DNA of 35,508 nucleotides, taken from NCBI GenBank assembly GCA_017635095.1, contig JAGBMA010000219.1, positions 1 to 35,508 of the forward strand, read 5' to 3'. Every line of letters starts with the position of its first letter. The stretch's first letter is position 1. The notes beneath the pieces are model-generated. The model made no database searches, was not told where the DNA came from, and saw nothing but the letters and a program-made list of their open reading frames with translations. The position numbers and the translations under genes were made by a program. This stretch comes from Ruminiclostridium sp. GTDB lineage: Bacteria > Bacillota > Clostridia > Oscillospirales > Ruminococcaceae. Below, in pieces: positions 15,832 through 24,174 of the stretch.

Positions 15832-17436
15832 ATGCAGAATGTTGATCTTTCACAGTACGGCATCACAGGTGCCTCCGAGATCATCTACAATCCCTCGTAT
15901 GAAATGCTTTTCAATGAGGAGACAAAGCCTGAGCTTACAGGTTATGAAAAGGGACAGGTGTCCGAACTCGGCGCTGTCAACGTTATGACAGGCGTGTTCA
16001 CAGGCCGTTCGCCTAAGGATAAGTACATCGTTGTCAACGATGAGTCCAAGGATAACGTATGGTGGACAACAGAGGAATATCCGAACGATAACCACCCCAT
16101 GAGCGAAGATGTATGGGCAAAGGTCAAGGATATGGCATTAAAGCAGCTCTCCGGCAAGAGACTTTTCGTTGTCGATGCTTTCTGCGGTGCCAACAAGGAT
16201 ACAAGAATGGCAGTGCGCTTCATAATGGAAGTTGCATGGCAGGCACATTTCGTAAGAAATATGTTCATCAAGCCCACAGCAGAGGAAGAGGCAGGTTTCA
16301 AGCCTGATTTCATCGTTTACTGCGCATCAAAGGCTAAGGTGGATAATTTCCAGGATCTCGGTCTTCGTTCCGATACCTGTGTTGCATTCAACACAAAGAG
16401 CAAGGAGCAGGTCATCCTCAATACATGGTACGGCGGCGAAATGAAGAAGGGTATGTTCTCTATGATGAACTACTTCCTCCCGCTCAAGGGCATGGCTGCA
16501 ATGCACTGCTCGGCAAACACGGATATGAACGGCGAGCACACAGCTATCTTCTTCGGTCTTTCCGGTACAGGCAAGACCACTCTCTCCACCGACCCCAAGA
16601 GACTTCTTATCGGTGATGACGAGCACGGCTGGGACGACAGCGGCGTATTCAACTTCGAGGGCGGCTGCTATGCTAAGGTTATAAACCTCGATAAGGACTC
16701 CGAGCCTGATATCTACAATGCTATCAAGAGAAACGCACTTCTTGAGAACGTAACTCTTGACAAGGACGGAAAGATAGATTTTGCAGACAAATCCGTTACT
16801 GAGAACACCCGTGTATCTTATCCTATCGACCATATCGAGAAGATTGTAAAGCCTATCTCTCACGGTCCTGCTGCAGATAATGTAATATTCCTTTCTGCAG
16901 ACGCATTCGGCGTTCTTCCTCCCGTATCCATACTCACACCCGAGCAGACCAAGTACTACTTCCTCAGCGGCTTCACAGCAAAGCTTGCAGGAACAGAGCG
17001 CGGCATAACCGAGCCTACACCTACATTCTCTGCTTGCTTCGGTCAGGCGTTCCTTGAACTTCACCCGACAAAGTATGCGGAAGAACTCGTCAAGAAGATG
17101 GAAAAGAGCGGCGCAAAGGCTTACCTTGTAAACACCGGCTGGAACGGAACAGGCAAGCGTATTTCCATCAAGGATACCCGCGGAATAATCGACGCTATCC
17201 TTAACGGCGACGTTCTGAAGGCTCCCACAAAGAAGATACCCTTCTTTGACTTTGAAGTTCCGACAGCTCTTCCGGGAGTAGATCCGACTATACTTGATCC
17301 GAGAGATACTTACAAGACCGCTTCCGAGTGGGAAGAGAAGGCAAAGGATCTTGCAGGAAGATTTATCAAGAACTTTAAGAAGTACGAAGGCAATGAAGCA
17401 GGTAAGGCTCTCGTTGCTGCAGGTCCGAAACTCTGA
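15832..17436 (+). CDS. pckA: Phosphoenolpyruvate carboxykinase (ATP)
   Basis: A 534-residue ATP-dependent PEP carboxykinase interconverting oxaloacetate plus ATP with PEP, CO2 and ADP. In rumen and gut anaerobes it often runs toward oxaloacetate for succinate formation. Motifs: [15 protein letters not shown] near the N-terminus, the kinase-1a P-loop [11 protein letters not shown] at about residue 242, the metal-binding [11 protein letters not shown], and [17 protein letters not shown]. Full length for the family. ATG 15832 follows AAGGAGGAAAGTT. It stands alone between a strong promoter and a strong terminator. Its sequence has fewer C/G third positions than the neighbours, as expected of a highly expressed housekeeping gene here. 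Confidence 0.97.
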   Translation: MQNVDLSQYGITGASEIIYNPSYEMLFNEETKPELTGYEKGQVSELGAVNVMTGVFTGRSPKDKYIVVNDESKDNVWWTTEEYPNDNHPMSEDVWAKVKDMALKQLSGKRLFVVDAFCGANKDTRMAVRFIMEVAWQAHFVRNMFIKPTAEEEAGFKPDFIVYCASKAKVDNFQDLGLRSDTCVAFNTKSKEQVILNTWYGGEMKKGMFSMMNYFLPLKGMAAMHCSANTDMNGEHTAIFFGLSGTGKTTLSTDPKRLLIGDDEHGWDDSGVFNFEGGCYAKVINLDKDSEPDIYNAIKRNALLENVTLDKDGKIDFADKSVTENTRVSYPIDHIEKIVKPISHGPAADNVIFLSADAFGVLPPVSILTPEQTKYYFLSGFTAKLAGTERGITEPTPTFSACFGQAFLELHPTKYAEELVKKMEKSGAKAYLVNTGWNGTGKRISIKDTRGIIDAILNGDVLKAPTKKIPFFDFEVPTALPGVDPTILDPRDTYKTASEWEEKAKDLAGRFIKNFKKYEGNEAGKALVAAGPKL

Positions 17437-17463
17437 TAGCGGATCGCGTATATAGCAAAAGAT

Positions 17464-17496
17464 CTCCCCGCCGGTCTTTCAGCGGGGAGTTTTTTG
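17464..17496 (+). terminator. Terminator after pckA
   Basis: A perfect stem CTCCCCGC/GCGGGGAG (17464-17471, 17482-17489) is followed immediately by TTTTTTTG. Confidence 0.93.
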
Positions 17497-17504
17497 TAAG
17501 CATT

Positions 17505-18056
17505 ATGAAAATGAAAAAATTAACATCACTGTTTATTTTATTTCTGGCTTTCGCGTTCTGCGGGTGGATATACGAGGTCGTACTGACGCTTATTGCATAC
17601 GGATATTTTGAAAACCGGGGATTTTTGTACGGACCGTGGCTGCCGATATACGGATTCGGCGGACTTATGCTTTTTGCAGCAGCCGGCAGGTTCGTTGAAA
17701 AACCGGCAAAGCCTGGCCGGGTCATACTCCGCACGGTACTGATCTTTGTCGCTATAACAGTATTATCGGCGCTTTTTGAGCTTATAGCCTCATATCTGCT
17801 TGACGCGGTGGGAGTGGGCTACAGAACGCTGTGGTTCTATGACGGTGAGCCGTTCAATTTCGACGGCCGTGTCAGTCTCATAGCATCGCTAAGGTTCGGG
17901 GTGATCGGAGTAATTGCCCTTTACGTTGCCGTACCCCTTTGGAAACGATTTACGGCGGTATCCGACAAACCCGCGGTAAAAGCTATAAACATTATTCTTA
18001 TCGTTCTTTTCTTTACCGATCTTGTTTTACGACTTATCTTTCTTATGCAGACCTGA
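17505..18056 (+). CDS. PF06541-type membrane protein (putative ABC transporter type IV)
   Basis: A 183-residue polytopic protein with about five hydrophobic segments. The first part, FAFCGWIYEVVLTLIAYGYF then NRGFLYGPWLPIYGFG, matches the clostridial family labelled putative ABC-transporter type IV (PF06541); transport has not been demonstrated for the family as far as I know. It lies only eight bases after the T tract of the pckA terminator. No ribosome binding site precedes ATG 17505 or 17511 except GGGGAG inside the terminator stem, 15 bases away. It may rely on terminator read-through and be weakly translated. Confidence 0.75.
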   Translation: MKMKKLTSLFILFLAFAFCGWIYEVVLTLIAYGYFENRGFLYGPWLPIYGFGGLMLFAAAGRFVEKPAKPGRVILRTVLIFVAITVLSALFELIASYLLDAVGVGYRTLWFYDGEPFNFDGRVSLIASLRFGVIGVIALYVAVPLWKRFTAVSDKPAVKAINIILIVLFFTDLVLRLIFLMQT

Positions 18057-18084
18057 GTTTGATACATTCGGGTCTGCTGTTTTT
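18047..18084 (+). terminator. Terminator overlapping the end of the PF06541 gene
   Basis: GCAGACC (18047-18053) pairs with GGTCTGC (18071-18077), followed by TGTTTTT. The left arm lies inside the last codons. Confidence 0.75.
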
Positions 18085-18146
18085 GCGTATCCACTCTCAC
18101 TTCGGCTTGCCGATCATAGCACAGCAGCCAAAAGCTGTAAAGGGTC

Positions 18147-18189
18147 GGAAAAATTTTTTGTTTTAATATCGGATACAAAAATTTTTTCC
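18147..18189. other. A/T-rich inverted repeat in intergenic region
   Basis: Fourteen-base arms at 18147-18160 and 18176-18189 pair except at the centre of the A/T run; loop about 15 bases. It sits between convergent genes and could terminate the alarmone synthetase transcript on the minus strand. No gene was found in 18085-18332. Confidence 0.5.
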
Positions 18190-18290
18190 TAATGCTTCGC
18201 ATTCCCCTTGACTGCTTTTGTTTGCTGCGCTTAGCGGCAATTAGCCGAAGTAAGGATAGGAGCAGTATCCGGTAATTTCAGCGCGGCAGC

Positions 18291-18314
18291 TTCGGGTGCA
18301 GGGCTTGCCCTGCC
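18291..18314. repeat. Hairpin repeat unit (site B)
   Basis: Contains the perfect hairpin GCAGGGC-TT-GCCCTGC (18298-18313). The 24-base block is an exact reverse complement of 28022-28045, nearly 10 kb away, and its stem is the same as at 132-148 and 31657-31677. It lies just downstream of the alarmone synthetase stop. Confidence 0.85.
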
Positions 18315-18332
18315 GCGGGACGGGGGCGCGCT

Positions 18333-19019
18333 TTACCTGCTTTCGCGTTCGATCTGATTGCGGATCTCCTGCATACGGTAGTCGATGTCATTGATAGCCT
18401 CGGCGCATTCTTTGAGTTTAGCGGATATCTCGGCGGGATTCTTGATGTTGTGCTTGTATTTGAGCTTGTGATCGAGGGAAGCCCAGAAATCCATCGCAAT
18501 GGTGCGGAACTGCACCTCGGCTCTCATTATCTTTTTTCCTGTGGACAGAAAGATCGGGATACCTATTATGAGATGAAGGCTCCGGTAGCCGTTCGGCTTC
18601 GGATTCGCGATGTAGTCCTTGCGGGATATTAGTGTGATGTCGTCCTGGGTGGTGAGAATGTCGGCAATGGCGTAAATGTCCTCCGGAAATGAGCATATGA
18701 CCCGGACGCCGGCAATGTCGTTGAGAGTGTTCTCGATGTTCTCTATCGTAGGTGCGATGCCTTTGCGGTGCATCTTTTCAACAATGCTGAGCGGGTCCTT
18801 GACGCGGGTCTTTATTGTCTCTATGGGATTGTAGTTGTATATCGTTGAGAATTCGTCATTGAGGACGTTGAGCTTTGTCTCAAGCTCCCTGAGAGCGCAT
18901 TCATTCTGCATCATCAGCTCTATGAACGGTTTTGCAGTCTCCAGAAGCTCCGCGGTCTTTCCCGAACCGAGCACGTTCTCAAAGCTTCCCGTAGTGACAA
19001 GTTCTGTGTTTTCACTCAT
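18333..19019 (-). CDS. Small alarmone synthetase (GTP pyrophosphokinase, RelQ/RelP type)
   Basis: A 228-residue single-domain (p)ppGpp synthetase lacking the HD hydrolase and regulatory domains of long RelA/SpoT proteins. Synthetase motifs are in order: TRVKDPLSIVEKMHRKG, NDIAGVRVICSF, NPKPNGYRSLHLII and the catalytic AEVQFRTIAMDFWASLDHK. A coiled N-terminal helix and a charged C-terminal tail (RMQEIRNQIERESR) fit the tetrameric RelQ/RelP group. Two ATGs are close together: AGGAG is two bases from the one at 19025 but correctly spaced (about eight bases) for 19019, so MSENTEL is preferred. It has its own promoter and is monocistronic. Confidence 0.92.
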   Translation of the reverse strand: MSENTELVTTGSFENVLGSGKTAELLETAKPFIELMMQNECALRELETKLNVLNDEFSTIYNYNPIETIKTRVKDPLSIVEKMHRKGIAPTIENIENTLNDIAGVRVICSFPEDIYAIADILTTQDDITLISRKDYIANPKPNGYRSLHLIIGIPIFLSTGKKIMRAEVQFRTIAMDFWASLDHKLKYKHNIKNPAEISAKLKECAEAINDIDYRMQEIRNQIERESR

Positions 19020-19064
19020 TTTCATCTCTCCTGTACTATATATAATGTGATCTTCACTTCAGTT

Positions 19065-19093
19065 ATTATAGCATTGTTCAACAGAAAAATCAA
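19065..19093 (-). promoter_or_regulatory. Promoter of alarmone synthetase gene
   Basis: On the minus strand, TTGATT (19093 to 19088), 17 bases, TATAAT (19070 to 19065), with a TGC extension before the -10. About 45 bases from the start codon. Confidence 0.8.
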
Positions 19094-19229
19094 TCATCGG
19101 CGGTTCTTTTTTAGATGAAAATCACATAAATTACACAAATGCCGGGTAAATGCAGCGGAAAAGTTACAGAATGTAACCTTCTGACGGCTTTTGTTACCGA
19201 ATTGTAATAAAATTTTAACCATATTGTAA

Positions 19230-19258
19230 TTGCATTTTCCATAAAATGGAAGTATAAT
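19230..19258 (+). promoter_or_regulatory. Orphan promoter upstream of candidate sRNA
   Basis: TTGCAT (19230-19235), 17 bases, TATAAT (19253-19258), pointing to the right into a stretch with no plus-strand reading frame. Confidence 0.6.
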
Positions 19259-19264
19259 ATAATT

Positions 19265-19358
19265 GCAGCAGAAAGTGTTGAATACCACTCATTTATCCTG
19301 AGTTATCCTTCCATAGCGACAGCGCCCCGAGCTTCACGGTTCGGGGCGTTGTCTTTTA
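19265..19358 (+). ncRNA. Candidate small RNA, about 95 nt
   Basis: The 336-base gap between the alarmone synthetase and the FlhB-like gene contains a plus-strand promoter (19230-19258) and, about 65 bases on, a strong hairpin with T tract (19323-19358). Neither serves an annotated gene: both flanking genes are on the minus strand. No ATG occurs in the interval, and the only GTG frame is a few codons. The transcript would be about 95 nt and match no RNA family I recognise (it does not look like SRP RNA, tmRNA or 6S RNA). The start is inferred from the -10. Confidence 0.45.
19323..19358 (+). terminator. Terminator of candidate sRNA
   Basis: A perfect 8-bp stem CGCCCCGA/TCGGGGCG (19323-19330, 19341-19348) is followed by TTGTCTTTTA on the plus strand. 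On the minus strand no T tract follows, so it is oriented for a rightward transcript. Confidence 0.75.
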
Positions 19359-19362
19359 TCAG

Positions 19363-19668
19363 TTATTTTCTTGAAGTTCTCTTTGCGATCTTTTTCGCTT
19401 CGTTCGATGTATAGACGACCTCGGCGTAGATAGCCGCTACTATCTGATACAGCTCCTGAGGGATAGATTCGCCGGAGTTGAGCATGACCAGCAGGGCAGC
19501 GGTACTGTCGTCGCGGTAGATCGGAACACCGTTGGCGTCCGCGATATTGACTATCCTCTGTGCAAGTTCGCCGAGCCCCGATGCGACTACCACCGGCGCA
19601 TAGTTGAGGTTCGGGTTGTATTTGAGAGCTACGGCAGCTTTCTGACCGTAGTTTTTACGCTTTGACAT
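19363..19668 (-). CDS. FlhB C-terminal-like protein (FlhX/YlqH type)
   Basis: A 101-residue stand-alone version of the cytoplasmic FlhB/YscU C-domain, the substrate-specificity switch of flagellar type III export. Visible: AAVALKYNPNLNYAPVVVASG, then ELAQRIVNIADANGVPIYRD and IPQELYQIVAAIYAEV, all aligning with FlhB after its autocleavage point. The NPTH cleavage tetrad that precedes AVALKY in FlhB is absent, so it resembles the post-cleavage fragment and should not self-cleave. In Bacillus the homologue YlqH lies beside YlqG, and the same pairing is seen here: ATG 19668 overlaps the FliK-like gene by 14 bases, with AAAGGAGG upstream. Confidence 0.85.
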   Translation of the reverse strand: MSKRKNYGQKAAVALKYNPNLNYAPVVVASGLGELAQRIVNIADANGVPIYRDDSTAALLVMLNSGESIPQELYQIVAAIYAEVVYTSNEAKKIAKRTSRK

Positions 19669-21778
19669 TCAGCCCCGCCCTCCTTTCATTGAGCTTCGGG
19701 AATATCTGTGTAAGGCTGTGAGGTTCTTTGAGAACTCCCGTGGTGAAATCCGATATGGAATACTTGGTGCTTGCGGCGATACGGTTGATCTTTTCGGTGA
19801 TCTGTGCCACATTCTTCGTGAAGCTCGTCGGGTGGAGCAGGTTCACGCGCACAGTCTTGTCGTTTGCATATACATCGACCTCGAACCTTCCGTATGTATC
19901 GACATCAAAGGTGAGGAAGAGGTGGTGGTGAGAGCCGTTACCGGCAGCTCCGGTAGTTCCCGATTCGTCGTTGTTATCTACCCAGAGTTCGCCGAAAGCA
20001 CGGGTATTTTCGATCTGAACGGGCAGGATATAATGGGCGAGCGGGGTCATCACACCCGGCGCGTTTATCATACTCTGCAGCAGGTTCGACGCGTTGAAGC
20101 TGTCTATGGATTTGAGAGCGGGGTGATTGATATTTTTCTCAACGAAATCGGTGAGCGCCTGAATGGAGCTGGATTTTTTCGGCATCTGCTGCTGTTGCTG
20201 CTGCTGCTGATCGCGGCGCTCGTTTTCTTCCGGGATATAGCGTCTCACATCGCGGTCGTCGCCGTTTGGGATATCCGGTTCTTCCATGTGGTTCACGGCT
20301 TCTTCGAGCACCTCGTAAACCTTGTCACGGAGCGGAGAGTCGGGCATAGCCTCAAGGAAATCGTTGAGGAAGTCAACCATCTGAGCGGGCGTACTGATCT
20401 GGTCGAGCTGAGAATCGAGAGCCTGACGGATATCGTTGTCCTCGATGAGTGAGCCGAGGACGGCTTTTATGGTCTCTTCCGGGGAAGTCGTGCCGTTGTG
20501 CAGCAGGTTGACAAATCCCGTAAAGTCCATCTCGTCCAGCCCGGACTGCATAATATAGTCATTATCGCCAAGAACATTTGTCAAATATGACGAAATTGCT
20601 TTATCCGGTTGGTACTCATTACCTAAAATATCATTTTCCCCTTGATTTTTTTGTTCATTTGTAGTATAATTGTCAAGAGGAATGTTCTGCGGAGCACCTT
20701 CACGCTGTTCTACAGAAGCCTCTGCGTAAGGTCCGCCGTCCCGGGATATCTGTTCCGGACGCGCCTGTGAAGCATCACTGCGGATGTTGCCTGCATTGTC
20801 GGAAGACTGCTGATCTACCGCGTAGCGCTGGTCAAAACCGGTGGAGAAATCCGGATCTTCTTCCGAAAATTCCTTGGGCAGAAGGCTCGGATCCTTGTTT
20901 ATGAGTTTGTTCAGAAGCGCCTCAAAGCTCTTTGAAAGCTCCGTTCTCATCTCATACGAGGGAACGAGAGTCAGGAGCTGAGTAAAATATTCGCGAAGCA
21001 TCGACGCATTGGTGTTGAATTTTGAGAGATTATGTGTTACAATAGGAAGAAGAGTCTGGGTGTGACTGTCATTCAGAAGACTGTCGGACAGGCTCTGCAT
21101 AAGATCCGCAGTCTGGTCTCTCAGCGTCGTGAAGTTGTTCTGAGCGTCATCTCTTCCCCAGAGCTCGGCTAAATTCGTAAGTCTCCCGGAAAGTCCCTTG
21201 TTTGGCGAGAAATACTCGGCGAGAAAGCGAAGGTTCGCAGAGACCGCGGTGGTTATCTCCTTGCGGTTCTGAGAGAAGTTTATGGCCTTGAGCATATTGC
21301 CGATCGCTTCTTTCTGATCGGGATCCGCGTCCTTGGCGATCTCACGGAGAAGGTCATAGAACTTGTCTCCGGAGAACATAGTGTTCTGCTTCTCCTGCTC
21401 GGTCATCTCCTTCACAAGATCCTTGGCGGGTATGTAGAGCGAAGCGCTGAGGTGCTCAAGTTCACCGACGAGTTCGGTGTAACCGTTGAGCTTGGCGGTG
21501 CTCAGGAGATTAGTGTCGATGATGTCCTTGACGGTCTCGACCGCGAGAGTCTGGTTCTTGGAACTAGTTATGGCAAGCGGGATCAGATCCTTCTGACCCA
21601 TCGTTGTCTGGGCGTTGTTGCCGGAGTTCTTCTCATTGATAGGCTGGAGCTGCTCCTGTTTGGGAGTGCCCTCTACCGAGAACGCGTCCTCGCCCTTGCC
21701 GGAATTGCGGTTGTTTAGTGCGGTGTTGCTGAACCCTTTACCTGCCGACGAAACGTCGCGGATATTGGAAATAGGCAT
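19655..21778 (-). CDS. FliK/YlqG-like protein (putative hook-length or export partner)
   Basis: A 707-residue, largely hydrophilic protein. The N-terminal 40 residues are Asn/Ser/Gly-rich; a helical middle (about 60-300) is followed by a disordered linker with eight Gln in a row before MPKKSSS. The C-terminal 130 residues (LTFDVDTYGRFEVDVYANDK, then VRVNLLHPTSF) resemble the folded C-domain of flagellar hook-length proteins of the FliK/YlqG group. Overlap with the FlhB C-like gene supports this, since FliK-type C-domains interact with FlhB. The family call is inference. ATG 21778 has AAGGAAGG upstream. It is divergent from cheA. The linker DNA (20575-20690) is markedly A/T-rich compared with the rest. 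Confidence 0.65.
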   Translation of the reverse strand: MPISNIRDVSSAGKGFSNTALNNRNSGKGEDAFSVEGTPKQEQLQPINEKNSGNNAQTTMGQKDLIPLAITSSKNQTLAVETVKDIIDTNLLSTAKLNGYTELVGELEHLSASLYIPAKDLVKEMTEQEKQNTMFSGDKFYDLLREIAKDADPDQKEAIGNMLKAINFSQNRKEITTAVSANLRFLAEYFSPNKGLSGRLTNLAELWGRDDAQNNFTTLRDQTADLMQSLSDSLLNDSHTQTLLPIVTHNLSKFNTNASMLREYFTQLLTLVPSYEMRTELSKSFEALLNKLINKDPSLLPKEFSEEDPDFSTGFDQRYAVDQQSSDNAGNIRSDASQARPEQISRDGGPYAEASVEQREGAPQNIPLDNYTTNEQKNQGENDILGNEYQPDKAISSYLTNVLGDNDYIMQSGLDEMDFTGFVNLLHNGTTSPEETIKAVLGSLIEDNDIRQALDSQLDQISTPAQMVDFLNDFLEAMPDSPLRDKVYEVLEEAVNHMEEPDIPNGDDRDVRRYIPEENERRDQQQQQQQQMPKKSSSIQALTDFVEKNINHPALKSIDSFNASNLLQSMINAPGVMTPLAHYILPVQIENTRAFGELWVDNNDESGTTGAAGNGSHHHLFLTFDVDTYGRFEVDVYANDKTVRVNLLHPTSFTKNVAQITEKINRIAASTKYSISDFTTGVLKEPHSLTQIFPKLNERRAGLNVKA
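20642..20670 (+). promoter_or_regulatory. Possible antisense promoter inside the FliK-like gene
   Basis: TTGATT (20642-20647), 17 bases, TATAAT (20665-20670) on the plus strand, in the A/T-rich linker region of a minus-strand gene. If active it would make an antisense transcript to the 5' half of the gene. Could be a chance match in A/T-rich DNA. Confidence 0.35.
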
Positions 21779-21832
21779 CTCTGATCATTCCTTCCTTGCT
21801 GAAATCAGCCGCATATACTTTAATAAATATAT

Positions 21833-21841
21833 ATTATCACA
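21833..21841 (-). promoter_or_regulatory. Extended -10 for FliK-like gene
   Basis: The minus strand reads TGT-GATAAT about 55 bases before the start. No good -35 at 16-18 bases, so it may be an extended -10 promoter. Confidence 0.4.
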
Positions 21842-21895
21842 AAAAAACTCATTTTGCAACCACAAATTATTGATTTTTCATAATTTTCGTAACAC

Positions 21896-21925
21896 TTGAC
21901 GAAAAAGTTTGTGATTTGCTACAAA
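21896..21925 (+). promoter_or_regulatory. Promoter of che operon
   Basis: TTGACG (21896-21901), 18 bases, TACAAA (21920-21925) with TG extension at 21917. The leader to cheA is about 110 bases and contains the hairpin GCGGG-AAT-CCCGC (21956-21968) followed by TTTG. Confidence 0.55.
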
Positions 21926-22041
21926 AATAAGTGATGTTTTACAAACGGTAATAATGCGGGAATCCCGCTTTGATATATAAATCATTTTATTACATATACA
22001 GTCTCCGGCTGCGCGCGCGGCGGGGGCGGAAAGGCAATGAT

Positions 22042-24159
22042 ATGGCTAAAGTAGAACCCGGAATGGAAGCAATGATCGACACCTACATATTTGAAACGAC
22101 GACATTGCTTGAACAGCTTGACGAGATCCTCCTCAGAACGGAGAAGGCCAACGAGTTTACGGAGGAAGATATAAACGAGATCTTCCGTATCATGCATACC
22201 GTAAAGGGCTCGTCGGCTATGATGGGATTTGAGAATCTCCAGAGACTCGCACACAAGGGAGAAGATATGTTCTTCATTATACGCGAGGCACCGGAAAAGA
22301 TGACGGATGTAGGTTTCGTCTATGACCTGGTATTCCAGATGTCCGACCTGTTCAAGGCGGAGATCGATATGATCCAGAACGATGACGACTACGAGGCTAC
22401 GGATTTCTCGGAGATGATCGCGAAGCTCGAAAAGGGCGCTAAGATGCTCAAGGGCGAACTTGACAGCGCCGATGCTTCCGATGCTGCAGCTCCCGAGGCT
22501 GCAGGTGCGGCTCCCGCTTCTGCTGTACCCGCCGATATCGCTCCCGACTGCACTACAGTCCGCGTTTTCTTTGAAGACGGATGTAAAATGGAGAATATCA
22601 GAGCGTTCATGCTCATAAACAACGTCAAGGAACTCGTTGATGACGTTGAGATCGTTAAGTATATCCCCGAGGATATCGAATCCAATCAGGACTCCGCCAA
22701 TGTCATCATCGACAACGGCTTCCTGCTCTCTTTCAGAGCGCCTGATGTCAAGGCTGTCCTCTCCGCTATCGAGGGCTCGCTCAATGTCCAGTCCTACGAG
22801 ATCATAGACAACACTGCCGAGGCTCCCGCAGAAGCCGAGAAGGCTCCCGAAGCTGCTCCTGCTGCAGCCGCAGCACCCGCTGCCGAAGCTGCGCCGGCTC
22901 AGACCGCGGCTCCCAAGCCCGCGTCGAAGCCTGCAGACAAGCCTAAGTCCAACGAGCAGAAGGCTCCCGCGTCCGGCGGCGGAAAGCAGTCCCTCATCAG
23001 CGTAAACCTCCAGAAGCTCGATCAGCTCCATGATATCGTCGGTGAGATCATCACCACCGAGTCCATGGTCATCTCCAACCCCGAGCTCGAAGGTCTGAGA
23101 CTCGAAAGCTTCACCAAGTCCGCCCGTGAGCTGCGCAAGCTCACCGATGAGCTCCAGGATACGGTAATGTCCATAAGAATGGTACCGCTCACCGGACCGT
23201 TCCAGAAGATGAACAGAATAGTAAGAGACATGAAAGTCAAGCTCAATAAGGACGTTGAGCTCGTTATCGAGGGAGACACCACCGAGGTTGACAAGTCTAT
23301 CGTGGATAACCTTAACGACCCGCTGATGCATCTCGTAAGAAATGCGGTCGATCACGGCATCGAGAACACTTCCGAGGAGCGTATAGCACAGGGCAAGCCC
23401 GGAAGGGGCACCGTAAAGCTCTCCGCTATGAGCAGTTCCGGAGAAGTTGTAATCACGATCTCCGATGACGGCCAGGGTATAGATACCGAAAAGGTCATCT
23501 CCAAGGCTGAACGCAACGGTCTCCTCACAAAGCCGGCTTCCGAATATACCGAGCGTGAGATCCAGAATATGATACTCCTCCCGGGCTTCTCCACGAACGA
23601 TGTTGTTACCGAGTATTCCGGTCGTGGCGTTGGTATGGACGTTGTAAAGTCCAACCTCAGCAAGATGGGCGGTTCGCTCACCGTTGAGTCTAAGAAGGGC
23701 GAAGGTACTTCCTTCATCATCAAGATCCCGCTTACCCTCGCTATCGTTGACGGTATGGAGATCATGGTCGGCGATGCAGAGTTCACGGTGCCGATCTCCG
23801 TTATCAAGGAAAGCTTCATAGTAAAGCATGACCAGATACTCAACGATACAAGACGCGGTGAGATGATAATGATCCGCGGCGTCTGCTACCCGATGCTCAG
23901 ACTCAACGAAAAGTTCGGTCTGCCTTCCGATGTCAACGATATTGAGGACGGTATCGTCCTTCTCATAGAGTCCGAGAACAGAGGTATCTGCCTCTTCGCG
24001 GATAAGCTCATAGGTGAGCAGCAGGTCGTTGTAAAGCCTTTCCCGAAGTACCTTTCTCAGTATGATATCAAGGGTCAGGGTCTTAGCGGCTGTACGATCA
24101 TGGGCGACGGAAGCATCTCGCTCATCATCGACGTAAACACACTTATCGGGTCGCGTTAA
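22042..24159 (+). CDS. cheA: Chemotaxis histidine kinase CheA
   Basis: A 705-residue CheA. Domains in order: HPt (phospho-acceptor His52 in IMHTVKGSSAMMGF); a middle domain (about 170-280, VRVFFEDGCKMENIRAF) probably equivalent to the P2 response-regulator docking domain; an Ala/Pro/Lys linker (about 285-325, PKPASKPADKPK); dimerisation helices (VNLQKLDQLHDIVGEIITTE); the ATPase core with N-box HLVRNAVDHGIE, G1 ISDDGQGID and G2 YSGRGVGMDVV; and a C-terminal CheW-like domain (GDAEFTVPISVIKES). ATG 22042 is used: GAAAGG is well placed, while the upstream open frame runs through the leader. First gene of cheA-cheW-cheR-cheB. Confidence 0.96.
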   Translation: MAKVEPGMEAMIDTYIFETTTLLEQLDEILLRTEKANEFTEEDINEIFRIMHTVKGSSAMMGFENLQRLAHKGEDMFFIIREAPEKMTDVGFVYDLVFQMSDLFKAEIDMIQNDDDYEATDFSEMIAKLEKGAKMLKGELDSADASDAAAPEAAGAAPASAVPADIAPDCTTVRVFFEDGCKMENIRAFMLINNVKELVDDVEIVKYIPEDIESNQDSANVIIDNGFLLSFRAPDVKAVLSAIEGSLNVQSYEIIDNTAEAPAEAEKAPEAAPAAAAAPAAEAAPAQTAAPKPASKPADKPKSNEQKAPASGGGKQSLISVNLQKLDQLHDIVGEIITTESMVISNPELEGLRLESFTKSARELRKLTDELQDTVMSIRMVPLTGPFQKMNRIVRDMKVKLNKDVELVIEGDTTEVDKSIVDNLNDPLMHLVRNAVDHGIENTSEERIAQGKPGRGTVKLSAMSSSGEVVITISDDGQGIDTEKVISKAERNGLLTKPASEYTEREIQNMILLPGFSTNDVVTEYSGRGVGMDVVKSNLSKMGGSLTVESKKGEGTSFIIKIPLTLAIVDGMEIMVGDAEFTVPISVIKESFIVKHDQILNDTRRGEMIMIRGVCYPMLRLNEKFGLPSDVNDIEDGIVLLIESENRGICLFADKLIGEQQVVVKPFPKYLSQYDIKGQGLSGCTIMGDGSISLIIDVNTLIGSR

Positions 24160-24174
24160 GGGAGGCTTTTAACG

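Noticed and set aside
16327-17064. A 245-codon minus-strand frame inside pckA
   Set aside because: Antisense shadow of a highly conserved gene; no start signals and no family resemblance.
21956-21968. Terminator in the cheA leader
   Set aside because: GCGGG-AAT-CCCGC is short and followed by only three T; at most a weak pause site.
21982-23829. A 615-codon open frame on the minus strand opposite cheA
   Set aside because: It is a shadow of the biased codon use of cheA, has no ribosome binding site or recognisable domain, and cheA is unambiguous.
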